From NCBI GenBank assembly GCA_963210315.1, contig OY723324.1, positions 558,001 to 622,000 of the forward strand: 64,000 nucleotides of DNA, given 5' to 3'. Under the pieces are notes generated by a model. The model did not search any database. It was given only the letters and a program-made list of their open reading frames with translations, and was not told the origin of the DNA. Within the stretch, counting starts at the first letter, position 1. The number at the start of each line of letters is the position of its first letter. Source of the DNA: Rhynchopus euleeides. Lineage: Eukaryota > Euglenozoa > Diplonemea > Diplonemida > Diplonemidae. Below, in pieces: positions 52,425 to 62,215 of the stretch. Made by a program: the position numbers and the translations under genes.

Positions 52425-53417
52425 CAGTATAGCCTAATATTTATGGATTTTTAATTTATGGACACACCCCCGCAGAAATTAATTGTCTATAAATTATAAA
52501 TCCACAAATCATGTGTCCATATTTCCTTGGTTGGTAAACTCTCTTTGCTTGGCCACCGTTGCTTGACACTGGGCCCCAAAACAAAGCTTGGCCACCACAT
52601 CCCCACCTTGAAGGTTACAACCAAACACACCAACAATGGATATTGTTTGGTCAAATGGTTGCTGCTGCCAAGCAGCAGGAGAAGCGGGTGGACGAGGAGG
52701 TGGTCGCTCTCGGCGAGACGGCCCAGACCAACGTGACAATGGCGCCTGTCGCTCAGCGATTCAGCGACTGTCGCTTTTGGCCCAGCGATCGTCGCCAGAG
52801 CGTTTCTGGACCGAAATTTAGGATTTTATTTCCGGAAAATTTCCGGACCGTGGTGGGGTCATTTTGCTCTGGGAGATGAGATTTTGGCTATTCAAATTTT
52901 TTGACATTTCCCTCCCGTTGTCTGTGGAAGTGACCCCACCACGGTCCGGAAAAATACCGGAAATCGAAGTTGGAAAAATGGGTGAGCGACTCAGCGACAG
53001 TCGCTACACCCGTCGCAGTCGCAATCGCTGAATCGCTAGCGACTGTAGCGCTACTCGAGCGACGGTGTAGCAATTGTCACATTGCCCAGACCCGCAGCGT
53101 GCCGACTGCGGATGAGATCCGTCGACAGACGGATGACTGCGTACATATGTGAGAAGGGATGCTATCTCGGGCTTTTAGTCACATGGTGCCATTGCATTTT
53201 TCGCTTTTTCTATACGTTAAACGACCACCCGACTTTGGCAGTACCGTACCGTACCGTACCGTGCTCGCTCTGCTCGCACCCCCCACCCCCTCCAAAAACA
53301 AAAATAATTATTGGCCCTCTCCCCCGGAAAAATTCGGGAAAATTAATTGTCCATAAATTAGAGGTCCACAAAATACCGATCCGCGAATTATGACCATGTA
53401 ATTTATAGGCTATACTG
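52425..53417. mobile_element. Non-autonomous element with CAGTATAGCCTA ends, TA duplication
   Basis: The left end CAGTATAGCCTA and the right end TAGGCTATACTG are inverted repeats, flanked by TA (52423-52424 and 53418-53419). Subterminal AATTAATTGTC(T/C)ATAAATTA occurs near both ends (52478 and 53341). The interior has a second inverted pair TCCGGACCGTGGTGGGGTCA (52842-52861) and its complement (52931-52950), and GCGACTGTCGC-like palindromes at 52760-52790 and 52985-53070. It is 993 bp with no coding capacity. CAGT ends with TA targets are typical of pogo/mariner-mobilised elements. Confidence 0.8.
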
Positions 53418-53419
53418 TA

Positions 53420-55484
53420 GAAATAACCGAAGGACCCTCATCACATATCCCTCGACAAAATCTCCCAACTCGCTTCACAGCCTGGCCGTAGGCCCAATAA
53501 ACCAGCTCATGCCCTCTAGAATTGGGTTGGCCCTTGGGGCGAGACACTTCGAGCCGCCCGGCTAGCTCGTGATGGCTGGCGCCAAACAAAAAAAAGAAAG
53601 CAAACCATTCATCCATACATGATTCTTGCCAGGTATAAGTATAAGGATTTTCAGGATTTTCACAATTTTTTTTTCTTGGTGGTTCAGGCCCAAATGGTGT
53701 GAACAAATAATGTTTCCGGAGGGGAAAAAATACCATGGCGTGAGCCACGGATCCCAATGATGCAAATAAACGCATTTTCGGGAGGAGGAAAAAATGGTCC
53801 AAAAATGGGGCCCGGGCGGGCCAGCCGGGCCTGGCCCATGTCCTCAGTGTCTGTCATTCAGCATCTGGCTTTGACGCGGCAATCCAGCCTGCACTGACGA
53901 GCCTTGGCGCCCTCGAACCCTTGGGCACGATTCACTCAACTTCAACTTCAGGAAGATGGACTGTGCCCCACAAGGAACAGATGTTCGCTACCGTGGCCTC
54001 CGGCGGCTGGGGGGCTCCGCCCCCCAGACCCCCCTGTGACGGATACCTGTCGACCAAGCCCTTTGGGGTCACATCGGGTCATGGAATCCAGAGACCGCCC
54101 TCAGGAGGACGCACCCGACTCCCACAGAATCTGTAACCCACAAAGAACAGATGTTCACTACCGTGGCCTCCGGCGGCTGGGGGGCTCCGCCCCCCAGACC
54201 CCCCTGTGGACCTCTTTGCATTCTCTGGACCACCTCTAAGGCCTCTAAGGGTGCACCGCCCTCTCTCAACTGCATATTCCCATGATTTCTCGTATTTCTG
54301 TACAGGGTCTGATGTAGGATGGACTCATCTGTGGGACACGTCCGGGGTCACCGTGGATTCCAATGTCCCGAAACATGCCGTTTTCGGGGTTTTCCGGGTC
54401 ACCTGCGGTGCGCACGGCCCAAAAAATGGGGTGAAACAGGTCACGAAAATTAAGAAAAAACTTGGTATAAGTATCGCGTTTTTGGCCGTTTTTGGTCGGA
54501 ATAAGCGGCATGTATGCATTCATCGTTCGAACCACTGCCTTTATCCTGTAAGTCAAAAAGGAAATGAAATTTTAAAACCCCGCCCTTCGTCCACGCATCG
54601 GGCTCGGTGGTAATGACTCGCGGAAAAATCAGAAAAGATTCCAGCAGAATACCCCAACGCATAGAATGCTGGACGTGATGCCGTTCCTTTGCTGCAGGGG
54701 GTGGGGTGTTCTGTGCTGCTGCAGCAGGGATGCGTGTTTTCGCCTGCCAGGAGAGTTTGGTTGGGTGGAAGTCTTCGTGATTGGTTTACGGGGGTTCCTC
54801 CCCGCCCCACCCCCGGATTATTTTTTGTTCTTTACAGAGTGTGCCCCCGTATCCGTACGACGCGCACGACCATGGTTCTCTCTTTCCTCGAAAATATGAC
54901 CTGAACCGGCTCGGAATTCACTGCTTCCGTTAGCGGTTCTCGCTTTGTGCCCTTTAGGGGACACTATGCTAACTCCGGGCTGCAATCCGGATTCACGGAC
55001 AAAACTGGGATCTCCGACGGGATGAGTTTTTATCGGAAAAGATATACTCAGATCGTCTATTGCGCGCTGGACACCGTGCGCTGGACGACCCCGCCATTTC
55101 GGCCTTTTGACGGTTCTCAAAACGGGGGCTGCGGGTGGCGATATGGACTAATGTGCTCTGTGTGAGCGGCGTGTGCTGTGGGGGCAACAACACGCCTTTA
55201 CCAGCGACCCTCGCCACACATCACACTCCATGACTCTCTCCCGACTCTTCGTCACACCCCTCCCCTCCCCGCTCCCGACCACACCCATGCCACCCCCAGA
55301 GAGCTTCGTGCGTGCAAGCAAGAAGATCACTTTCTGTACTCCCCAATACATCTTATATTTTGAGACCCCTCCCCCGCCTGCCACTTGCCGCCGCCCGGTG
55401 GGGGTGGTGTGCACAAGAAGTGGGGGGGGCAAGGATGGCACCCCTGGATTATATTCATGGATTAAACTCGTGGATTAAATGGAT
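53420..55484. other. Repeat and spacer region, no gene recognised
   Basis: Besides the stem-loop repeat pair at 53974-54208, I see no gene. The longest frames (about 130 residues) have no motifs and overlap frames on the other strand. 55445-55484 carries GGATTATATTCATGGATTAA and GGATTAAATGGAT words. These recur at 59262-59297 and 59770-59800 around the hAT relic. Confidence 0.45.
53974..54208 (+). repeat. Two tandem copies of the GC-rich stem-loop repeat
   Basis: Forward copies at 53974-54037 and 54144-54208 are about 171 bp apart, each beginning ACAGATGTTC(G/A)CTACCGTGG and ending in the GGGGGGCTCCGCCCCCC hairpin. The spacer is homologous to that of the reversed pair at 24494-24723 (shared ACAGAATCTGTA and AGGACGCACC words). 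Confidence 0.8.
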
Positions 55485-56123
55485 TACAGGGGGGGGTCAA
55501 ATAAACGTACTTAGTTGAATAGTAGTACTTAGCCGAATAGTAGTACTTATTTTTTTGGGGCTCTGGGGCACGTTGGGCCGTTGAATAGTAGTACTTACTT
55601 TTCACCCTTTTTTTTTGGGAAAATTTTCCGTTTTTTTTGAGATTTTCTTTTTGGAGACACACAAATCTGCAAACTTTGGGGCAAGGAATGGGGACAACGG
55701 GGTCTATTGGTGCCACTTAGGGGAACCAGGGTGCACGGGGTCCGTAGAGGGGGGAAGTGACCTACGCTCAAAGATATGTCGTGACGAAGGGAATCGGGGC
55801 ATCCCCCCTCAGACACATACGGACGGGAAACCAGCGAACCCGCAAACTCCTGCGGTCCAGAGGCATCAGAACCACTGCTGAAGACCGCAAACCCGGAAAC
55901 CCGCAAACTCCTGGGGTCCAGAGGCGTCAAAATCACTGCTGAAGAGCGGCGCGCATTAAACGACTCCTCATCTACGGCGTCCGCAGTCCCTACCACCAAC
56001 GAGAAGATGTGGACGGATGGCCCCAGACACACCTCACCATAGATGTAGCCTTCGAGGACCAGCTGCGGAAAAACACATGCCAAAAGAAAGGCGGGGAGGG
56101 GGAGGTCGTGTTTCTTTCCTGAG

Positions 56124-58003
56124 GTGGAGGCCCACGTGCTTAAAGAAGTGGGAGAACGGCGGAAGAACGACTTGCCAACGACGCGCCGCAAAATCAAGGA
56201 GCTTGCCATGTCCTTTGTTCCCTTCCCGAAAGGCTTCCAGGCTTCGGTGGAGTGGATCGACGGTTGGGCCAGGAGAAACAAGTTTCAATTTCGTACTTCG
56301 CGCATTGCCAAGCTTTCTCTTGAAAAAGCCCGGGTCCAGTTGCACAGCTTCTGGTCCACCATCAGACGCCTCTCCATCGGGTCCGAGCTGCTGCACAACC
56401 CCTTTGGTACTTTTGACCTGGTTGTGAATGTGGATGAGTCTGCCTTGTACAAGAGCTCTACCCGCAGGGACAAACTGTTGTGCTACACCACTGACACCAA
56501 CATCGTGGTCGATACCGATGCTGGAAAAAATAGATTTGCCACGTTGATTGGTGCTGTCACGTTCAGTGTGAAAGACAGGACCATTCTTGCGACAAAGCAG
56601 TCGATCGTTTTTAAAGGTGCGGGCGAGAGGATAAAGAAGGAGGAGCATCAGATTCACAAAGACTCGGGGGTTACTGGGGGGGGGGGGGCAAATACAAGAG
56701 TATATGCAAATACAAGGGTATATGCTAATACAAGAGTACTCCAGAAATCGCGATTTTACAAAGTTCACCGAGCAAATACAAGAGTATACTCTTGTATTTG
56801 CATACTAGACTTTTGAAGAACTTTTGTGGGGTTTTCATCATATTTTGTACTTCCAATGACCCCCCCCAGGCCAGTGGGCCTCCTGTCTGGAGTCGTCACG
56901 GTCTGGTGGGAGTCGCCTCGGGGTGGGAAAGGCCAAGAGGACGCTCGTATTGTCTCTTCGGCGCCGCTGCCCCATGAGGGCCCACCCGGAGGCCACATTT
57001 CTAGTATGCAAATACAAGAGTATATACTCTTGTATTTGCATACTAGACAACTTTTCAGCTAAAAAACAATTTTTTGAAAACCCTGAATTACGTAAGCTGG
57101 CACGGTGAATAGAAGAGTATACCCTTGTATTTGCCCCCCCCCCCCAGTAACTGTACTTTCCAGAAAACCGGCTGGGTCAAAGAAGCCGAGTGGCGGTGGT
57201 GGATTGACAGCGTCTTGGCCCCCATTTGCAAAAACAAAAACGTGCTTGTCATTTATGACTCGGCGACAACACACATTGCACCAAAAAATGTTGCGTACTT
57301 GCACAGGAAGACGGGGGCGAAGTCAGCGGTCATTCCAGGTGGGTTGACAGGAACAGTGCAGTACCTTGATGTGCATGCATTTGCACCATTCAAGGCTGCC
57401 TTCCACACTCACCTGGAAGGGCTCAAGGACAAAGCCCGTCTCGAGATAAAGAAATCAACAGCCGAAGGTTTTCGCCAGGATTGTCGCTTCACAGAGAGGT
57501 GGTACCGCGAGGCCATGTGCACCTCTGTTGGAGCTGTTTGGGGAAAGTCGGTGGAAAGTGTGAGGGGGGAGGTGGTAGCCCAGCGCTTGCGGGATATGGG
57601 GTACGTGCTGAAGGTGTCGGGTGAGGAGGACGGGTTCGTGAAGAGCTCCCTTTGTCCGGACCTCACCTTCGCACCAAGCACAGAAACATCCCCTGAGGCT
57701 GGTGGTGCGGACCTTGAACCTGGGTTGGACGGGAAGGCAAAAGAGAGCACAGAGAAGCAGTCCACCCAAAAGAAAGTTGTGTCTCAGCCAACCCAACAGA
57801 CAAGCATCTTGGCATGGGCGAAGCCGGTTCGTGTGAACTCTCTCACACAGACACAGCCTTCCCAGTCCTCCCAGTCCTCCGAAAAGAAGCGCGCAGCGTC
57901 CCCGACCACCCAGACTCCCAACAAACACCGCAGGCTCTGCAAAGGGTGTAGGAAGCCTGGGCACAACATGCAGACTTGCCCCAGCAAGCCCAAGAAGAAG
58001 TAA
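56124..58003 (+). pseudogene. Pogo-like DDE transposase, split by a nested element
   Basis: Segment 1 (56124-56673) has a CENP-B/Tc5-type DNA-binding block (GFQASVEWIDGWARRNKF) and the first catalytic Asp (VVNVDESALY). Segment 2 (57150-58003) has the second Asp in VLVIYDSATTH and the third in TVQYLDVHAFAPFK, the DDE_1 family signature. It ends in a CCHC knuckle (CKGCRKPGHNMQTC) and Lys-rich tail. The insertion plus one TA is 476 bp. Removing it changes the phase by exactly the amount that joins the two segments, so the interruption is the only visible lesion in this part. The true N-terminus is unclear: no ATG lies in frame near 56124 and upstream frames shift, suggesting an intron or a further lesion. 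Confidence 0.88.
56674..57147 (+). mobile_element. CAAATACAAG foldback MITE, copy 1
   Basis: A 474-bp element with ends CTGGGGGGGG and GCAAATACAAG, flanked by TA (56672-56673 and 57148-57149). It is rich in CAAATACAAGAGTATA and its complement, so it is heavily palindromic. It sits in the pogo-like transposase frame. Copy 2 at 59299 is in the opposite orientation. It is non-coding. Confidence 0.92.
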
Positions 58004-58470
58004 GTTGGGGCGTGCTGGTTGTGGCTTGCCCTTTTCACATCTTTTTTTTAAGCATCAACGCACCAACCAACCACCGACAGTGAAGCTGACAGCTCTGATG
58101 AACTGTGTATGCTTTCACTAACTCAACAAGAATGTCAACCAGGGGGGGCACCAGAGGGGGGGGGGGGCAATACAAATCAAAACGGTACGAAACCAAATGA
58201 GGGGCGAGTGGTAGGACGAGAACAGAGCGGATACTCGACCGGAAGGCAGAAGAAGTGAGAGACGGACGACAGCAGTGACCAGCGCGCCCCTGGTGGACCA
58301 AACAGCCCCGCAGAGCCCCTGCAAACAGCGTTTTTAGGAAAAGTTGAATAGACGTACTTAGTACGTCTATTCGCTCGCAAACTATTTATTAATTTTCTGG
58401 CGAGGTCGATTTAGGCCCGCGCGTTCGCCGAATAGTAGTACTAAGTACGTTTATTTGACCCCCCCCTGTA

Positions 58471-58602
58471 AATAAAAACGCATTATTTTACGCCCATGAG
58501 GCCAGGTTCCGAGTGGGCGTATTTCACGAGCGAAGCGAGTGAAATACGCACCCACGAGGAACCTGGCCTCATGGGAAGTAATAATAATCGTTTTTATTTA
58601 AA
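58471..58602. repeat. Perfect-hairpin element, about 132 bp
   Basis: AAATAAAAACG and CCCATGAGGCCAGGTTCC on the left pair with GGAACCTGGCCTCATGGG and CGTTTTTATTT on the right. The loop is itself self-complementary (GTATTTCACGAGCG and CGAAGCGAGTGAAATAC). TA-like ends (TAAATAAAAACG...) directly abut the right TA of the pogo-like element. It may be a tiny MITE that supplied the pogo target TA. Confidence 0.75.
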
Positions 58603-58924
58603 ATTAATACTAGTTTTTATGTTACAAATTTTCAATACTTTGCGCCGACTAAGAGCAATGTGAAAAAAATAGCGTTAAATATGAAAATAGCGTAAAATAA
58701 TGGAAAATAACTTAACGCAATTTAGGTGGAAAAGGCGTAAAGTATTGAAAATGCGTAATATAAATGGATTTTATTCGCCTGGATTTTACTATTTAATCCA
58801 CGCCTTTGGGGGTTTGTGCTGCGGGGTGCCAGCGAGGGCATTTTGGGTGCATTTCCAGCTTGGCTCGCTGAAAAATGACGAAGGTTGCCGTAATACCGAA
58901 GCGCAAATGCCCCTTGACGTGCTT

Positions 58925-59266
58925 CGATTGACGCGTTGGCATTGCATGTGCTCAACATCTTCATCCCCGGCACAGTCAGGTCCGACAACGACGAGTGGAG
59001 GAACTGTGGTCCCGTGTGTGGATCCGCCTGAGCAGTGGTGGCTGACATTCAGTCGCCTTGTGCCGGAGTCCACCCTCGCAGGGGTGGGGTGCAGCCCGGG
59101 CCGCTGTCCAGCAGGAACAGCCGCACAGGAGCGTATCTTCAGCTGTGTGTGCTGGCAGTCTGAGAAGAGGCGCAACAGGCTCCAGCCAGAGAAGGTCCAT
59201 AAGTTGACCACGATCCACCGGCACCGACCTGGTGGTAGGGCCTGGACGCACCTGCAGTGGGATTAA
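58925..59266 (+). pseudogene. hAT transposase C-terminal relic
   Basis: The 3' part of an open frame (58700-59266) reads EQWWLTFSRLVPESTLAG, then GTAAQERIFSCVCWQSEKRR and LQPEKVHKLTTIHRH. This is the hAT C-terminal dimerisation block with its conserved WW, ERxFS and downstream Arg-rich helix. The upstream catalytic domain is missing or unrecognisable, so this is a fragment. It is a different subfamily from the intact hAT at 10742. Flanking GGATTAAAT repeats on both sides (55445-55484, 59262-59297, 59770-59800) may be its old subterminal repeats. Confidence 0.7.
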
Positions 59267-59298
59267 ATGCTGGATTAAATCCTGGATTAAATGGATTA

Positions 59299-59767
59299 CT
59301 GGGGGGGGGCAAATACAAGGGTATACTCTTCTATTCACCGTTCCAGCTTACGTAATTCAGGGTTCTCAAAAAATTGTTTTTTAGCTGAAAAGTTGTCTAC
59401 CATGCAAATACAAGAGTATATACTCTTGTATTTGCATACTAGAAATGTGGCCTCCGGGTGGGCCCTCATGGGGCAGCGGCGCGGAATAGACAATACGAGC
59501 GTCCTCTTGGCCTTTCCCACCCCCGAGGCGACTCCCACCCGACCGTGACGACTCCAGACAGGAGGCCCACTGGCCTGGGGGAGGTCATTGGAAGCACAAA
59601 ATATGATGAAAACCCCACAAAAGTTCTCCAAAAGTCTAGTATGCAAATACAAGAGTATACTCTTGTATTTGCTCGGTGAACTTTTTAAAATCGCAATTTC
59701 TGGAGTACTCTTGTATTATCATATACCCTTGTATTTGCATATACTCTTGTATTTGCCCCCCCCCCAG
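59299..59767 (-). mobile_element. CAAATACAAG foldback MITE, copy 2
   Basis: A 469-bp copy of the element at 56674 in reverse orientation, flanked by TA (59297-59298 and 59768-59769). It sits inside a GGATTAAATGGATTA array just after the hAT relic. Divergence from copy 1 is a few percent by eye. Confidence 0.92.
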
Positions 59768-59769
59768 TA

Positions 59770-60189
59770 AATGGACTAAATGGATTATATTCCAGGGTTG
59801 TTGGATTATTCCCATCCTTGGGGGGGGGTCTGCTTTCCGAGAAGGATCAAAAATCATAACACCCCTCCTTTCCCCCACAGACGCACACACACATGTATAT
59901 TTCGTTTCTGTTGTCGGATTGACGGTTCACAATCTCGGCGAGTTTTTTTTTGACCTATTTTTCAGTACAGTAGTTGCAGTTGGAGTTGCGAGTAGAATAA
60001 TCGAGTTGCGCGCACCGCCGCCAACACACAACACGCACGCACCTCTTGCCCTTTTTTTTGTCATTTTTTTGTTGAATTTGTTTGCGGGGGAAGGGGGGGG
60101 GTGGGTGCAGGCGAGGTGGGGCGGGTGTGTGTGGGTGTTATCTCATAATGCGACCACACCTTCCCGCCGCTGCCTCTCCCCCCCCCTAG
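59770..60189. other. Short non-coding interval
   Basis: Contains further GGATTATATTCC and TGGATTATTCCC words, G and T runs and a GGTGGGTGCAGGCGAGGTGG stretch. No gene is recognised. Confidence 0.4.
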
Positions 60190-61723
60190 GGCGGGTCGAA
60201 AGCCTGTCCCAAAGTGGTGCTTTTCGACATAGCAGCCGCGGCCCTCTATTTGACCTTCTGACCCCCCAGAACCCACCATACCCCGGTTTTTGGGCCCAAT
60301 GAGTCCGATTTTCGGGTTCCCAAGCCCCGGAAAGTCGAATTTTGATGATGTCAAAAATTTGTCCCCTATACTGCACCTCAGGGTCACGCACAGGTTTACC
60401 AGTACACTGTCAGTCCATGTGCACGCCCACTTCCTCGACCTCCTCCACCCCTTCCTCCCCTGCATCATTAAGAACCTCCATAGGTGCCAATACCGCATCT
60501 TTTGACCCTCTTCTCACTCCAGCGTCGCACCAAAATACCGAACGCGGGCAGCCACTATCTCCTTCCCGTTTCTGCTTCTGTATACACTGCCAGATCGTGC
60601 AAAGATGCATACTGATGCATAGCGGGAACTGTCATCAACTTTCACAGTGTGCGGAACTTGGCTGCAAGGGACAGGCGGCACAACTGGCCACTACTCCGAC
60701 ACTGAGATGCTGGTCTGGCCAACGAACTCTTTGTAAGTTGAAAGGTCTCCTCCGTCGGGAGGGGGGTTTGCGAACCAACCCTCACGACTTGTTCATGGCT
60801 TGCTGAGCAAGGCGTGCAGGAGCAATGACTCTGATTATTCAGGACGTGCATTTGAAGCGCGCACTTCTTCTGTGTCATCGTTGTTGCGGGAGTTGCACTG
60901 TGTGCTTCCTCGACCCCCTTCCTCGTCTCATCGTATGGAGGACGCTTGACTGTCCCAAGCATATCCTTTGCAGCTTCTTTAACCAGCTCTGCGCACTCGT
61001 CGTTCCATAAGGCGCGTGCTGCACTGCAGCATAAATACCCGGACACTGTTCTGAGACCAGGGTCACAGGACCCTGGTCTTGAGCGCCCGGAAGTGACCCT
61101 TGATGACTAGATAGGGCGCACCTCTGTGCTGCAGCTGCGTACTCGCTGCGCTATTCACCTCGTTGACTGTCTGCATCCACAGGAGAAATGTTTCTCAGAT
61201 AACAGCAGCAGTGGCAAGGTGTACCTGCCTTGTAAAAGAGAATCACCATTAGTGCATCACTGTCGGGTATGACGGCGTCCTCCCTGTTCCTGGCAGCTCC
61301 GAGTTCTGCCTTCCAGTGCAGCAGGCCGCCCAACGACTGTGTCAGATGGCAGTATTCGCTGCCATCTTCTCTCACTGCCCAAAGCATTGAGATACGACGT
61401 TATTTGTCGCGCGGATGAGCAGGTGCATCAGAAAATCACAGCCGCAGCATGGCGTGCGCTCGGACGTCCCAGGATGATAATGATTTTCTATCTGCCCGTG
61501 GCAGGCGTACGTGCCATGACCCTGAGGTGCAGTATAGGGGACAAAATTTTGACATCATCAAAATTCGACTTTCCGGGGCTCGGGAACCCGAAAATCGGAC
61601 TCATTGGGCCCAAAAACCGGGGTATGGTGGGTTCTGGGGGGTCAGAAGGTCAAATAGAGGGCCGCGGCTGCTATGTCGAAAAGCACCACTTTGGGACAAA
61701 AAAACGGGGCTTTCGACCCCCCC
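60190..61723. mobile_element. Foldback element with about 200-bp inverted arms
   Basis: The left arm (60190-60393) and right arm (61515-61723) are inverted copies. They share CCAATGAGTCCGATTTTCGG, AAGTCGAATTTTGATGATGT and GACCCTGAGGTGCAGTATAG, or complements of these. Ends are GGGCGGGTCGAAAGCC on the left and GGCTTTCGACCCCCCC on the right, with TA on each side (60188-60189 and 61724-61725). The 1.1-kb middle has only short frames without motifs and may be captured host or transposon sequence. It is non-autonomous. Confidence 0.8.
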
Positions 61724-61759
61724 TACTCCCCCCCCCCCCCCCTAGGGCAGTGAACACCA

Positions 61760-61915
61760 CGGACTAGTCGCCCGGACGACTAGTCGGGACGACGGGTGAA
61801 ATGACGACGGGTGAAACGACGGGTGGCACCCGTCGACTCGACGGGTGGACCTGTCGAGTCGACGGGTGCCACCCGTCGGCACGACGGGTGAACCTGCTGA
61901 AACGACGGGTGTTCC
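61760..61915. repeat. CGACGGGTG palindromic cluster
   Basis: About ten copies of CGACGGGTG or its complement CACCCGTCG in both orientations, with paired GGCACCCGTCGACTCGACGG and GTCGAGTCGACGGGTGCC words. The cluster can fold into several alternative stems. No gene; 61916-62215 also holds nothing recognised. Confidence 0.7.
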
Positions 61916-62215
61916 AGCCATTTCCTGTTGATATGGGCCAATTTCCATTGAAAACTAGGGGAGTACCTTGCATGGCATCAGGTTATTTTTCACGCCGAGC
62001 TATCTTCCCTGCACAGACCCACCCCCCATTACTTTCCATTTACAATTCCTAGTTGGTGAAGGGGCTGCCCACCGGTGGACCACCAGGAGGGGGGTGAGCC
62101 ATCCAGGTGGGCAGGGGGCCTGGTAAAACAACTCCCTCCCACGACGTCACTCCGCTCTCGAGGACAAACAAAATCACCTACGTACCTGAACTGCCAAACA
62201 CCCCCCCCCCCTCAC

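Larger units (their letters stand above)
55487..58468 (+). mobile_element. Pogo-like DNA transposon
   Basis: Inverted ends CAGGGGGGGGTCAAATAAAC and the complement ending CCCCCCCCTG, flanked by TA (55485-55486 and 58469-58470). Subterminal GAATAGTAGTACTTAG repeats occur near the left end (55517, 55534, 55583) and inverted near the right end (58428-58447). It encodes a DDE transposase in two segments, split by a 474-bp nested element (56674-57147). A 61-bp tandem duplication (ACCCGCAAACTCCTG units) is at 55829-55950. Total length is 2,982 bp. Confidence 0.9.

Noticed and set aside
55595-56281. 228-residue minus-strand frame at the pogo element
   Set aside because: Overlaps the pogo 5' region and transposase antisense; no motif and low-complexity Ser/Pro/Arg ends.
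55438-59815. 8-bp target duplication for the hAT relic using CCCTGGA-like ends
   Set aside because: Candidate ends (CCCTGGATTATATT and AATATATCCAGGG-like) are similar, but the flanking 8-mers do not match.
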